Shown: positions 34,176 to 42,745, counted from the first letter of the stretch. The stretch: 64,000 bases of DNA from Paludibacteraceae bacterium (GCA_017937025.1 JAGBEJ010000003.1:1-64000); one strand, 5' to 3'. Program-made: numbers and translations. The notes: generated by a model not told the origin, from the sequence alone.

Positions 34176-34994
34176 ATGACACACCACACATTAAAACCCT
34201 GGCTGCTGACAACGGCGCTTGCCATAGCGTGCCTCGCCTCATGCGCATCGAGCGAGGAAAAAGCCGCCTCGCAGCCCACCATCGAGCGAATCGAACAACG
34301 CGGCAAGATGCTCGTCGGCACGACGGGCGACTACCGTCCGCTCTCCTTCCGCGAGGAGGACGGCACCTACTGGGGATTCGGCATAGAGATGGCGAACGAG
34401 ATAGCCAAAAGGATGGGCGTGACCGTGGAGTTTGTCCAGACCTCGTGGCCGACGCTGACTGCCGATGTGCAGGCAGAGCCGCAGACATTCGATCTCGCCA
34501 TAGGCGGCATAACCATCACCGACGCGCGCCGCGAAACGATGCTCATGAGCGACGGCTATTTAGCCAACGGCAAGACCATACTGTGCCGTGCGAGCGAGGC
34601 GGACAAGTACAAGTCGATAGCCGACATCGACCGCCACGAGGTGCGTGTGATGGTGAACCCCGGCGGACTTAACGAGAAGTTCGCCAATGCCAGCCTGCCC
34701 CACGCCACAATCATCGTCCACCAAAGGAACGAGGAGATTCCCTCGCTCGTGGCTGATGGCGACGCCGACGTGATGATAACCGAGATAACCGAAGCGCCAT
34801 ACTACGTCCAGACCGACACACGGCTGGCTGCCCCGCTACTCGGCGAGCCGTTCACCCACGGCGAGATCGGCGTGCTTATGCGCAAAGGTCAGGACGACCT
34901 GCTCCAGCTGGTGAACGACGTCATCAGCCAAATGAAACGCGACGGCTCACTCCGCCGGCTCCACGAGAAATACGGACTTGTGTATGAGTATTGA
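34176..34994 (+). CDS. Periplasmic lipoprotein of the solute-binding/cyclohexadienyl dehydratase (PheC-like) family
   Basis: 272 residues from ATG 34176, which gives an ideal lipoprotein signal ending LASC (Cys 23); ATG 34143 is an alternative. The SBP_bac_3 fold is clear: VGTTGDYRPLSFREEDG near 47-63, GFGIEMANEIAKRMG, FDLAIGGITITDARRE near 105-120. Several blocks look closest to the Pseudomonas cyclohexadienyl dehydratase PheC as I recall it: TSWPTL (89-94), NPGGLNEKFA (161-170) and ITEITEAPYY (201-210), where Glu206 would align with the catalytic Glu of PheC. It may convert prephenate or arogenate, or simply bind a small acid. No ABC transporter genes adjoin it. Confidence 0.8.
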   Translation: MTHHTLKPWLLTTALAIACLASCASSEEKAASQPTIERIEQRGKMLVGTTGDYRPLSFREEDGTYWGFGIEMANEIAKRMGVTVEFVQTSWPTLTADVQAEPQTFDLAIGGITITDARRETMLMSDGYLANGKTILCRASEADKYKSIADIDRHEVRVMVNPGGLNEKFANASLPHATIIVHQRNEEIPSLVADGDADVMITEITEAPYYVQTDTRLAAPLLGEPFTHGEIGVLMRKGQDDLLQLVNDVISQMKRDGSLRRLHEKYGLVYEY

Positions 34995-35000
34995 AAAACA

Positions 35001-35034
35001 CACGAAAAGGTTGTAACGCTACAACCTTTTCGTG
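35001..35034 (+). terminator. Terminator after the PheC-like gene
   Basis: CACGAAAAGGTTGTA and TACAACCTTTTCGTG form a perfect 15-bp stem with loop ACGC, bordered by A/T. It can also serve the opposing restriction-modification gene. Confidence 0.9.
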
Positions 35035-35080
35035 TAAAATATTTAACAATAGACAGTGGACAGAGTCAATCCTGCTTCGT

Positions 35081-38068
35081 CTATTCCATGCCATTGTCTA
35101 TTCTTCGCATCAGTTCTGCGGTGCGCAGGAGCACAACAATGATACGGCGGTAATGTTCTATGTCGTCAAAGGAAAGTGTGCGGCCTTTGCGGTCTTTGAG
35201 CCATTTCTGCGCGGGCTGGTAGCCTCCGATATAGAATTCCCATGCTTCACGAGGTACGTTGTCAAAATATTGAGTGGCATTGATATGTACCTTGTTATCT
35301 TCGTAGTTTGTCTGCTCTACTACCATATTGCCGTCTTCGGGGAATCCAACTGGCGATTCCGGCACATTGTGCATCAAATGAAGTTCGCGGAGTTGGTTGC
35401 CGAAAGAGCGGAAATGCTCAAACTCAGCTTGGTCTTTCGGGTAAGGGATACGCGGGAAGTCCACTTTGAGGAACTCCTTGTATTTCGCGCGATACGCAGA
35501 CGAGTGCAAGACACCATAGACATAATCGAAGATGTCTTCGGGGCACAGAACTCCATTATATCCTTCCGCTAAATCTACTACAATTCGACTATCTTCCACA
35601 TATGCAAAATGAATATTATCTGCTATTTTATTTGCGATATTTTCATCAATATTTGCTCGGCGGTTGACATCTATAGAGCCTTCTTCTGGATAGAGATAGA
35701 GGGGAAATACAGAGGTGTTATCTTTAGAAGACAATATTGTTTTATCAGTTATCCCTTTTGTTACGAAAGCCTTTAAAAGCCCATCTACAGAACTATTAAC
35801 TTTGATAAGACACAACGCAATATTCTCTTTTTGCAAATTTCTCATTATGGACTCTCGCGGTCGAACTACTTGGTTTAAGTCATAATTGAGCCATAAGGTA
35901 TCAAAGGGACGATAATAATATCTTGTGTTAGTAGAATATGAAAATGGAGAGAAAGATACCAGTTCTTTATCGTGTCCCGTAGTTACTCCCATGCTATTTA
36001 CACTACACAAATCATTTATCTTGAACCCATTCATATATTCTTTTTCTCCTTTTGAATCTTTTGGAACAAAAAAGTAAAATGGCTCTCCATAATCTATTTT
36101 TTGGAAATCCATAGTATCAATTTTATTTAAACTCAAAAACTCATACTTATTTTTTCTCTCTCCATATAAATCTAAATAATACACCTCAGCAAGATTCTTC
36201 TTTTTGCCTGTTTTGACAAAGATATTTATGGATGTACCGACCATAATATCAAAGACGTTTTCATCTTTACTTCCGTCTGGACAGGTTTCTTTCTTTAGGG
36301 AATTTCCGTGCAGATTGATGATATAGATTTTATCAAAACTATGCAACAAGTTCCAACGCATTCCTCGGAAAGTGGGATTGTCCAAGAAACCATTGTTGCA
36401 GATATAAGCAAGAACACCTTCTTTGTTTCTATCTACATAGTATTGCCCCAAACGTATAAACTTGCAATAATCATCGTTAATCCATTTGGGATTACGCTCT
36501 TTAAGAGGAGAAATACCTCCCGGTTCTTTCTTATAATCCTCCATGAGTTTCATAATCCACTCACTTTTATTTTGGCTTTCGCCCGAATAAGGCGGATTGC
36601 CCATAACAATCATCACAGGAGCAGATTGTTTGATATGGGAGGCTTCGTTGGCTTCTTGCGCCAAATAATTGCCGAAAAGCGTACGGGCTTCTTTGTTGGC
36701 TTCTTCGAGAGAGTTGGTCAGGAAGACTTTGAGGCGTTGCTGGGCTGGGATGCCTATCTCCATATCCAATTTGAGGTGAGCTATCGTGTAAGGCGCCATC
36801 ATCAATTCAAAGCCATGCAAGCGTGGTAGCAAATGTTCTGGAACATAGCTCTGCCAAGCGCCCATCTGTCCGCCGAGGTCACGTTTGATTTGTCGCACCG
36901 TCTCCACTAAGAATGTACCTGTTCCTGTGGCAGGATCAAGTACTTGCACACGATGAACGAATTTCTTCTCTTTGCGGTGTTTGCGGTCTTGCTCTATCTC
37001 TTGTTCAATCTCAACTTTAGATGTGTCCGCCAAGCCCATAGGCAGGTTAAAATCCTTGCGGAGAATGTCGTCCACGGCGCGCACTATGAAATCAACAACC
37101 GGTTGCGGCGTGTAATAAACGCCACATCGTTTCTTGGCTGCGGGGTCGTACTTGGACAAGAAATCTTCATAGAAATGCAGCATGGGATCGGTCTGCTGAG
37201 TGCTTTTACCAAATCCATGCATAATCTTCTCCATTTCCGTAGCCGCAAAAGCGGAAACCAAGTCATCCACTATCCACGCAATACGTTCGTCTAAATCGTA
37301 GCCTGCAATTTGCTGGAATACTTTGCGCAAGAATGGATTCGACTTTGGAATGAGGTTGGCGGCTTCGGTGCGTGTGAAGTCGTCTGGGGTGTCGTCATGC
37401 AAGCGAGCGGCAAACATTCCGTAAGCGATAGTCTGCGCATAGATGTCAGCAAAAGTCTTTGGCGTAATGTCGTGGATGAGTACCTGTTGAAATGCCTGCA
37501 TGTATCCACACAGTTCAGTAGGCGTGTCGCCGTCTTGGACGAGCGCTTGCTCAATAATATCACGCAAGAGGCGCGCCTTACCCGCCATCAGTTCCGCTAA
37601 CTTGGAGGCAGAGGTGATGCGTTGCGGACTGGCGTTTTTAATATGTTCCATGAGCGAGACGAAACGGTCAGAGTCCGAAAGACGAATCTTATCTCCTTGT
37701 ATCTCCGCCAAACGAACAGATTGTTGCCATTCGCCGTGTTCGTACAAATGAAAATCCAAATAATCGGTAAAAATTATAGTGTCCAACGAAGCCTTGTAGC
37801 GGTCGAACTGCTCTTTGTTCTTTTTGCGACCGTCGAGGTCGCCATCTTCAAGGTCTTTTGCCTCAACATAAGCAATCGGCAGTTGTTTGCTAAGCAAAGT
37901 CAAATCAGGTGCGCCACAGTCAATATGGCTCTGCTCGTTGATGACAGTGCAGCCAGTGCATTCCTGCAAAAGTCGCTGCAAGGCTGGGCGGAAAGAATGT
38001 TCGGTAGTAAGTCCAGTTTGATAAAGCTGGTTTATTTCCTTGATATAGGTGGAGATTGAGTCTGTCAT
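35081..38068 (-). CDS. Single-chain restriction-modification enzyme (type IIG/ISP-like)
   Basis: 995 residues. The N-terminal domain has a PD-(D/E)xK nuclease site: Asp55 (GAPDLTLL) and Glu69-Ala-Lys71 (AYVEAKD). A helical connector spans ~150-310. The adenine methyltransferase domain carries VLDPATGTGTF (motif I, 377-386) and VMGNPPYSGES (motif IV, NPPY 491-494). The C-terminal ~350 residues include VCPEDIFDYVYGVLHS and FLKVDFPRIPYP, typical of the type ISP specificity domain (PF18135). No helicase domain separates nuclease and methylase, so it resembles type IIG more than full-size ISP enzymes. It would methylate self DNA at adenine and cut unmodified DNA. The middle part (~35.6-36.5 kb) is A/T-rich, as expected for an exchanged recognition domain. 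Confidence 0.92.
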   Translation of the reverse strand: MTDSISTYIKEINQLYQTGLTTEHSFRPALQRLLQECTGCTVINEQSHIDCGAPDLTLLSKQLPIAYVEAKDLEDGDLDGRKKNKEQFDRYKASLDTIIFTDYLDFHLYEHGEWQQSVRLAEIQGDKIRLSDSDRFVSLMEHIKNASPQRITSASKLAELMAGKARLLRDIIEQALVQDGDTPTELCGYMQAFQQVLIHDITPKTFADIYAQTIAYGMFAARLHDDTPDDFTRTEAANLIPKSNPFLRKVFQQIAGYDLDERIAWIVDDLVSAFAATEMEKIMHGFGKSTQQTDPMLHFYEDFLSKYDPAAKKRCGVYYTPQPVVDFIVRAVDDILRKDFNLPMGLADTSKVEIEQEIEQDRKHRKEKKFVHRVQVLDPATGTGTFLVETVRQIKRDLGGQMGAWQSYVPEHLLPRLHGFELMMAPYTIAHLKLDMEIGIPAQQRLKVFLTNSLEEANKEARTLFGNYLAQEANEASHIKQSAPVMIVMGNPPYSGESQNKSEWIMKLMEDYKKEPGGISPLKERNPKWINDDYCKFIRLGQYYVDRNKEGVLAYICNNGFLDNPTFRGMRWNLLHSFDKIYIINLHGNSLKKETCPDGSKDENVFDIMVGTSINIFVKTGKKKNLAEVYYLDLYGERKNKYEFLSLNKIDTMDFQKIDYGEPFYFFVPKDSKGEKEYMNGFKINDLCSVNSMGVTTGHDKELVSFSPFSYSTNTRYYYRPFDTLWLNYDLNQVVRPRESIMRNLQKENIALCLIKVNSSVDGLLKAFVTKGITDKTILSSKDNTSVFPLYLYPEEGSIDVNRRANIDENIANKIADNIHFAYVEDSRIVVDLAEGYNGVLCPEDIFDYVYGVLHSSAYRAKYKEFLKVDFPRIPYPKDQAEFEHFRSFGNQLRELHLMHNVPESPVGFPEDGNMVVEQTNYEDNKVHINATQYFDNVPREAWEFYIGGYQPAQKWLKDRKGRTLSFDDIEHYRRIIVVLLRTAELMRRIDNGME

Positions 38069-38099
38069 AGAAGATGGATTTGATACGCAAAATACGTTT

Positions 38100-39503
38100 T
38101 TACTTTCCGATGCAGAAATTCTTGAAGATGTTGCCGAGGACTTCGTCGGTGGTGATTTCGCCGGTGATTTCGCCTATGTGCTGGAGGCACTCGCGGAGGT
38201 CCTGAGACAGGAAGTCACCTGAAATGTTGCTGGCAAGGCCGTCGTTCACACGGCGGATTGAAGCCAGGGCGTTCTTCAGTGCCTCGTAGTGGCGCATGTT
38301 GGTCACGGTGACGTCGTTGTCGCCAACCTCGGGCAGCTCAGCCACTTCGGTTATCATCTTGCGCAGGTCGTCGAGCGCGATGCCTTGCTTGGCGGAAATG
38401 TAGATTTTTGGCGCATCATAGGTGCTGAAGATATTGTCCAGCGCCTTTTTCTCCTCCTGCTCTATCTTGTCGGACTTGTTGAGCACGAGCAGCAGTTTCT
38501 TGCCTTTTGAGTGCTTGACGATGCGCTCGGCGAGCCACTCGATATGCTCTGTGACCTTCTGGCAGTCGATTATCCACAGCACGACAGCCGCCTTATCCAT
38601 TGTCTGATAGGTGCGCTCGATGCCCATGTTCTCTATCGTGTCGGTGGTCTGGCGCAGTCCGGCTGTGTCGATGAATCGGTACAGTACTCCGTTGATGTTC
38701 ACAACGTCCTCTATCACGTCGCGCGTCGTGCCCTGAATGTCGCTGACGATGGCTTTCTCCTCGCCTACAAGGGCATTGAGCAGTGTGGATTTGCCGGCGT
38801 TGGTCTCGCCCACTATCGCCACAGGGATGCCCTCCTTTATGGCATTGCCCACGCTGAAGCTGCCCGCAAGCGACGAAATCTTGTCCTCTATCTTATGCGC
38901 AAGCTCCTTGAGCTCAGTGCGATCGGCGAACTCGAGGTCCTCATGGTCGGAGAAGTCGAGCTCCAGCTCCACGAGCGACGTGAACTTGAGCAGCTGTCCA
39001 CGCAGTTCCGCTAATTCCTTCGAGAATCCGCCCTTCATCTGGTTCAGCGCCAGACGGTGAGCCGACTTGCTGCGCGACGATATGAGGTCAGCCACGGCCT
39101 CCGCCTGACTGAGGTCCATCTTGCCGTTGAGGAAGGCGCGCTGTGTGAACTCGCCCGGACGAGCCAGACGGCAGCCGTTGTCAAGCAGCACACGGACAAT
39201 CTCCTGCTGGATGTAAACCGAGCCGTGGCAGCTTATCTCCACGACGTCCTCGCCCGTGAACGAACGCGGCGCACGGAACACAAGAGCCACAATCTGGTCT
39301 ATGTCGCGCACGCCGTCGTAGAACGTGCCGTAAACAGCATGATAAGCCTCGAGCTCGGTCAGCTGGCGGTCCTTGGGCAGACGCACCACCTTGTCCACAA
39401 TATACAGAGCCTGCGAGCCCGAAACACGAATAACGGCAATGCCGCCCACACCCTGCGCAGTGCTCACCGCACAGATAGTATCATTATAATTGTCAGATTT
39501 CAT
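38100..39503 (-). CDS. mnmE: tRNA uridine-5-carboxymethylaminomethyl(34) synthesis GTPase MnmE
   Basis: 467 residues from ATG 39503 (MKSDNYNDTICAVST); the frame extends upstream into the preceding gene. With MnmG it modifies U34 of several tRNAs. The N-terminal formyl-THF-binding domain includes GVGGIAVIRVSG near 17-28 and PGEFTQRAFLNGKMDLSQAEAV in parts (RAFLNGKMDLSQAE near 125). The G domain has G1 GETNAGKSTLLN near 232, the K-loop DIQGTTRD near 255, G3 DTAGLR near 280 and G4 NKSD near 350. It ends FCIGK, the conserved C-terminus that carries the one-carbon-relay Cys. It overlaps no gene but starts 8 bases after the phosphorylase. Confidence 0.97.
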   Translation of the reverse strand: MKSDNYNDTICAVSTAQGVGGIAVIRVSGSQALYIVDKVVRLPKDRQLTELEAYHAVYGTFYDGVRDIDQIVALVFRAPRSFTGEDVVEISCHGSVYIQQEIVRVLLDNGCRLARPGEFTQRAFLNGKMDLSQAEAVADLISSRSKSAHRLALNQMKGGFSKELAELRGQLLKFTSLVELELDFSDHEDLEFADRTELKELAHKIEDKISSLAGSFSVGNAIKEGIPVAIVGETNAGKSTLLNALVGEEKAIVSDIQGTTRDVIEDVVNINGVLYRFIDTAGLRQTTDTIENMGIERTYQTMDKAAVVLWIIDCQKVTEHIEWLAERIVKHSKGKKLLLVLNKSDKIEQEEKKALDNIFSTYDAPKIYISAKQGIALDDLRKMITEVAELPEVGDNDVTVTNMRHYEALKNALASIRRVNDGLASNISGDFLSQDLRECLQHIGEITGEITTDEVLGNIFKNFCIGK

Positions 39504-39511
39504 AAGTTGGT

Positions 39512-40384
39512 TTAAATGCGATGCAGCACCTTGTCTATCAGACATTCGATGCCGCCTTTATAGTTAACATTGGCCTCTTTGGCGAAGCGGTTGGCTATGA
39601 CACAGCAGACGGTCAGCGCCTTGTGCCCCATCATGCGCGAGAGCCCGGCTATGAGCGAGCCTTCCATCTCGTAGTTGCAGACCTTGAGGTCGCCGTAGCG
39701 GAAGGCGCGTATCTTGCTGTTCACGTCGGGGTCGTCGAGCTGCAGGCGCACCACTCTGCCCTGAGGCGCGTAGAAGCCGTTGGCCGAGACGGTTATGCCG
39801 CGTATCATGTCGTCGGCAGCGATGCGGTCGGTCAGTTCGTCGTCGGCTTTCACGACGTAAGGCGCGGCTTTCTGCGGATTCCAGTCAGTGGCAGACACGA
39901 AGGCGCGCTCCATGTCGAGATCGGAGACAGCGTCTCTGCCTGCGTAGAAGTTAAGCACGCCGTCGATGCCTATGGAATATTCCGAAGCCACGAACGAGCC
40001 CAGCGGCACATCCTCCTGCATGCCGCCGCAAGTGCCTATGCGCACGATGGTGAGCGAGCGCAGCGTGTCATTGACAGTGCGTGTGGCGAGGTCGATGTTG
40101 ACCAAGGCGTCCAGCTCGTTCATTACGATGTCGATGTTGTCGGTGCCGATGCCCGTGGAAAGCACGGTTATGCGCTTGCCTTGATATGAGCCTGTGGCGC
40201 TGACGAACTCACGGTTGGACGTGCGCGACTCGATGCTGTCGAACCTCGAAGCGATAAACTCCACACGCCCCGGATCGCCCACAAGGATGACACGGTCAGC
40301 CAGCTGCGACGGTTTCATATTCAGGTGGAACACGCTGCCGTCGTCTCTTATAATAAGTTCAGATTCTTCTATAACCCTCTTCAT
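39512..40384 (-). CDS. Nucleoside phosphorylase (uridine phosphorylase type)
   Basis: 290 residues from ATG 40384 (MKRVIEESELIIRD). RVILVGDPGRVEFIASRFD near 31-49 is the phosphate-binding start, TVLSTGIGTDNIDIVMNEL near 74-92 the core, and CNYEMEGSLIAGLSRMMGH in parts (NYEMEGSLIAGLSR near 240) holds the ribose-binding Met-Glu. The family splits nucleosides to base and ribose-1-phosphate. Length and blocks favour uridine phosphorylase (PNP_UDP_1) over AMP nucleosidase or purine enzymes, but specificity is inferred. It lies between folK (18-base gap) and mnmE (8-base gap), one likely transcription unit. Confidence 0.9.
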   Translation of the reverse strand: MKRVIEESELIIRDDGSVFHLNMKPSQLADRVILVGDPGRVEFIASRFDSIESRTSNREFVSATGSYQGKRITVLSTGIGTDNIDIVMNELDALVNIDLATRTVNDTLRSLTIVRIGTCGGMQEDVPLGSFVASEYSIGIDGVLNFYAGRDAVSDLDMERAFVSATDWNPQKAAPYVVKADDELTDRIAADDMIRGITVSANGFYAPQGRVVRLQLDDPDVNSKIRAFRYGDLKVCNYEMEGSLIAGLSRMMGHKALTVCCVIANRFAKEANVNYKGGIECLIDKVLHRI

Positions 40385-40401
40385 AAGCACAAATTATAAA
40401 A

Positions 40402-40779
40402 TCACACAAAAGGTCTGATTTCGGCTATGAGTTTCCTGAGAAACGAGAAATTGGCATAGTCCTTATGCACAATCTGGTGGCCGACGATTATGATGTCCAA
40501 ATCCACCGGCACGATTTTCTGCTTTTTCAGTTCCGGAGTTCTGCCGAGTTTCTCCTCCACACTGCGCAGAAAGTCCTTCATCTCGTCCTCGTTCAGACGG
40601 CTTGTCAGCGAGACGGCCGTGTTGGTGAAGTCGCGCTGCGGATAACCCTCGCCCACCGGTTTTGTGTTTATGACAGAAGAGAATTTCACATTACTGAACT
40701 CCTTCTCGAGAATCTCCTTAGTCAGCGCGATGTTCTTGTCCGCCTGCTCGTTGCTGCTTATCGAAATTATATATTCCAT
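40402..40779 (-). CDS. folK: 2-amino-4-hydroxy-6-hydroxymethyldihydropteridine diphosphokinase
   Basis: 125 residues from ATG 40779 (MEYIISISSNEQ), shorter than the ~160 of typical HPPK. It transfers pyrophosphate from ATP to 6-hydroxymethyldihydropterin in folate synthesis. SISSNEQADKNI is the N-terminal block, GRTPELKKQKIVPVDLDIIIVGHQI in parts (LGRTPELKKQKIVPVDLDIII near 77-97, given as VPVDLDII) contains the two magnesium-binding Asp of the PxDLDI motif. The shortening affects the loop after strand 1, a variant common in this order. Cotranscription with the phosphorylase and mnmE is likely. Confidence 0.85.
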   Translation of the reverse strand: MEYIISISSNEQADKNIALTKEILEKEFSNVKFSSVINTKPVGEGYPQRDFTNTAVSLTSRLNEDEMKDFLRSVEEKLGRTPELKKQKIVPVDLDIIIVGHQIVHKDYANFSFLRKLIAEIRPFV

Positions 40780-40817
40780 AACCTGAAAACTTTTATACGC
40801 CTGCGTTAGGCATAAGA

Positions 40818-40825
40818 CAAATATA
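40818..40825 (-). promoter_or_regulatory. -7 promoter box of folK
   Basis: TATATTTG on the minus strand, 38 bases upstream of the ATG at 40779. Confidence 0.5.
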
Positions 40826-40871
40826 CACAAAGTATATTACAATTTATAAATCCCCTTGGCTCTTTTTTGAC

Positions 40872-40879
40872 TATCTTTG
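40872..40879 (+). promoter_or_regulatory. -7 promoter box of the second nitroreductase gene
   Basis: TATCTTTG, 27 bases upstream of the ATG at 40907; probably drives the nitroreductase-DUF2520-kdsC unit. Confidence 0.5.
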
Positions 40880-40906
40880 ACAAGAGATAAAACAAGCATA
40901 AAACGT

Positions 40907-41431
40907 ATGGATTTTTTAGAATTACTGAGAAACAGAAGAAGCTACAGAAAGTTCAAGGAGCAACCTGTGGAGACTGAGAAAATCGAGGCGATAAAGAAGG
41001 CGGCGCTGATGTCGCCTGCTGGCAAGAGATGCAACGAATGGGAGTTCATCGTGGTGGAGGACAAAGCCACACTGCAGGCGCTGTCCACATCCAAGGAATC
41101 GGGCGCGGAACTCGTGAGCGGAGCGCCGCTCGCCATAGTCGTGGCAGCCGACACCACAGTCTGCGACACCTGCGTGGAGGATGCTTCCATAGCTTCCATC
41201 ATCATACAACTCGAGGCGGCTGATCTCGGACTGGGCTCATGCTGGGTGCAGTGCAAAGGCAGAAAGGACAAGGACGGCAACAGCTGCGAGGACAACGTGA
41301 GACGAATCCTCGGCATACCTGAAAAGTACATGGTGCTGAACATCATAGCCATAGGCTACAAGGACCAGGACAGAAAGCCGTACGAATACGACAAGCTGGC
41401 TTACGACAAGTTCCACAACGAGAAGTTCTGA
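40907..41431 (+). CDS. Nitroreductase family protein
   Basis: 174 residues from ATG 40907 (MDFLELLRNRRSYRKFKEQPV). LRNRRSYRKF is the FMN-phosphate site, SPAGKRCNEWEFIVVED near 42-58 the second FMN contact, and LEAADLGLGSCWVQCKGR near 113-130 the core helix. Several cysteines (CDTCVED near 93-99, GSCWVQC) are close together, but no iron-sulfur pattern is evident. It is a flavin-dependent reductase of unknown substrate. It is followed after 3 bases by the DUF2520 gene. Confidence 0.88.
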   Translation: MDFLELLRNRRSYRKFKEQPVETEKIEAIKKAALMSPAGKRCNEWEFIVVEDKATLQALSTSKESGAELVSGAPLAIVVAADTTVCDTCVEDASIASIIIQLEAADLGLGSCWVQCKGRKDKDGNSCEDNVRRILGIPEKYMVLNIIAIGYKDQDRKPYEYDKLAYDKFHNEKF

Positions 41432-41434
41432 CCG

Positions 41435-42199
41435 ATGACCGTCACACTGATAGGCGCAGGAAACTTAGCCACGCAGCTCGGACTGGCTCTGCACGAGAGA
41501 GGCATCAGAGTAATGCAGGTTTACAGCAGAACGGAAGAGTCCGCCAAGACGCTGGCTGAGCGAATCGGCGCGGAATACACAACCGACGCCACCGACATAA
41601 AAGACGGAGCGGACTTCTACATATACTCGCTGAAAGACGACGCGCTGGAGGACGTGATAAACAAGACCGCGGCACACGACGGAGTGCATCTGCACACGGC
41701 AGGAAGCGTGAGCATGAACATATTCCGAGGCAAAAAGAAAAGCTACGGCGTGATGTACCCGATGCAGACATTCAGCAAAAGCAAGAAGGTGGATTTCAGG
41801 AAGATACCGGTGTTCGTGGAAGGATGCGACAAGGAGACGGCACGCCAAATCAGCGGATTAGCTGAAACGTTGAGCGACAACGTGCAGCCGTGCGACTCGG
41901 CACAGAGAATGACACTGCACCTCGGAGCCGTGTTCTGCTGCAACTACAGCAACTACATGTGCCGCATAGCCGAGAAACTGATGACCGACAAAGGGCTGGA
42001 CTTCAAGCTGATGCTGCCGCTGCTGGAGGAGACCGTAGAGAAGCTCCACCATCTGACAGCAAAGGACGCGCAGACCGGTCCGGCAGCGAGAAACGACCAC
42101 AGCGTGATGGACAAGCACATCAAGGCTCTGGAAGCCTACCCTGCATACCATAAACTGTACAAGGAGATAGCCGAAGGCATAATGAACGAAGAAAAATAA
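41435..42199 (+). CDS. Rossmann-like and DUF2520 domain protein
   Basis: 254 residues. The N-terminal dinucleotide-binding motif VTLIGAGNLATQLGLALHERG in parts (LIGAGNLATQLG at 4-15) starts a Rossmann domain, and the C-terminal half (~130-250) is the helical DUF2520 domain (LGAVFCCNYSNYMCRIAEKL in parts: FCCNYSNYMCRIAE; LTAKDAQTGPAARNDH near 207). The overall plan resembles pyrroline-5-carboxylate reductase or ketopantoate-reductase-like enzymes; DUF2520 proteins have no assigned reaction. The kdsC gene follows after 12 bases, a pairing recurrent in Bacteroidales. Confidence 0.88.
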   Translation: MTVTLIGAGNLATQLGLALHERGIRVMQVYSRTEESAKTLAERIGAEYTTDATDIKDGADFYIYSLKDDALEDVINKTAAHDGVHLHTAGSVSMNIFRGKKKSYGVMYPMQTFSKSKKVDFRKIPVFVEGCDKETARQISGLAETLSDNVQPCDSAQRMTLHLGAVFCCNYSNYMCRIAEKLMTDKGLDFKLMLPLLEETVEKLHHLTAKDAQTGPAARNDHSVMDKHIKALEAYPAYHKLYKEIAEGIMNEEK

Positions 42200-42211
42200 C
42201 AACATACCATA

Positions 42212-42745
42212 ATGAAACAGGAAAAGAACATCAAGGAGAGACTTAAAGACGTCAAGGCGTTCGTATTCGACGTGGACGGAGTGCTGTCAACATCGCACAT
42301 ACCGCTCTACCCCGGCGGCGAGCCTATGAGAGTGATAAACACAAAGGACGGATACGCACTGCACCAGGCATCCATCAGGAACTACCCTCTCGCCATACTG
42401 ACCGGCGGCAAGACCGACGCCATAGAAGCGCGATTCCGCGGACTGGGCTTCCACGAGATATACATGGGCGCGAAAAACAAAATCGGCAAGCTCAATGAAT
42501 TCGCCGAGAAGTACAACCTGAAGCTGGAGGAAATCATGTACATGGGCGACGACATACCGGACTACGAGTGCATGAAGGCGGTGGGATTCCCCGTCTGCCC
42601 AGCCGACGCCGTGCCCGAGATAAAGGCTATCTCGGTTTACATATCGGACCGTGAAGGCGGCAGAGGCTGCGCCAGAGACGTCGTGGAGCAGGTGCTGAAG
42701 GCACAAGGACAATGGATGTCAGACACTGAGGCGTTCGGATGGTAA
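42212..42745 (+). CDS. kdsC: KdsC-type HAD phosphatase (3-deoxy-D-manno-octulosonate 8-phosphate phosphatase)
   Basis: 177 residues, the KdsC length, with no cap domain. HAD motif I is FVFDVDGVLS (residues 16-25), motif II is LTGGKTDAIEARF near 68-80, and the motif III/IV region is YMGDDIPDYECMKAVGFPVCPADA in parts (MGDDIPDYECM near 110, FPVCPADA near 127). This is the classic KDO-8-P/N-acylneuraminate-9-P phosphatase arrangement; the context with lipopolysaccharide genes elsewhere favours KDO synthesis. It ends in a bidirectional terminator shared with the opposing gene. Confidence 0.9.
   Translation: MKQEKNIKERLKDVKAFVFDVDGVLSTSHIPLYPGGEPMRVINTKDGYALHQASIRNYPLAILTGGKTDAIEARFRGLGFHEIYMGAKNKIGKLNEFAEKYNLKLEEIMYMGDDIPDYECMKAVGFPVCPADAVPEIKAISVYISDREGGRGCARDVVEQVLKAQGQWMSDTEAFGW

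Noticed and set aside
35035-35080. Second copy of the mnmE-end attachment sequence on the far side of the restriction gene
   Set aside because: I scanned the gaps from 30 to 35 kb for TTCTGCATCGG or its complement and found no convincing match, so island borders are not annotated.
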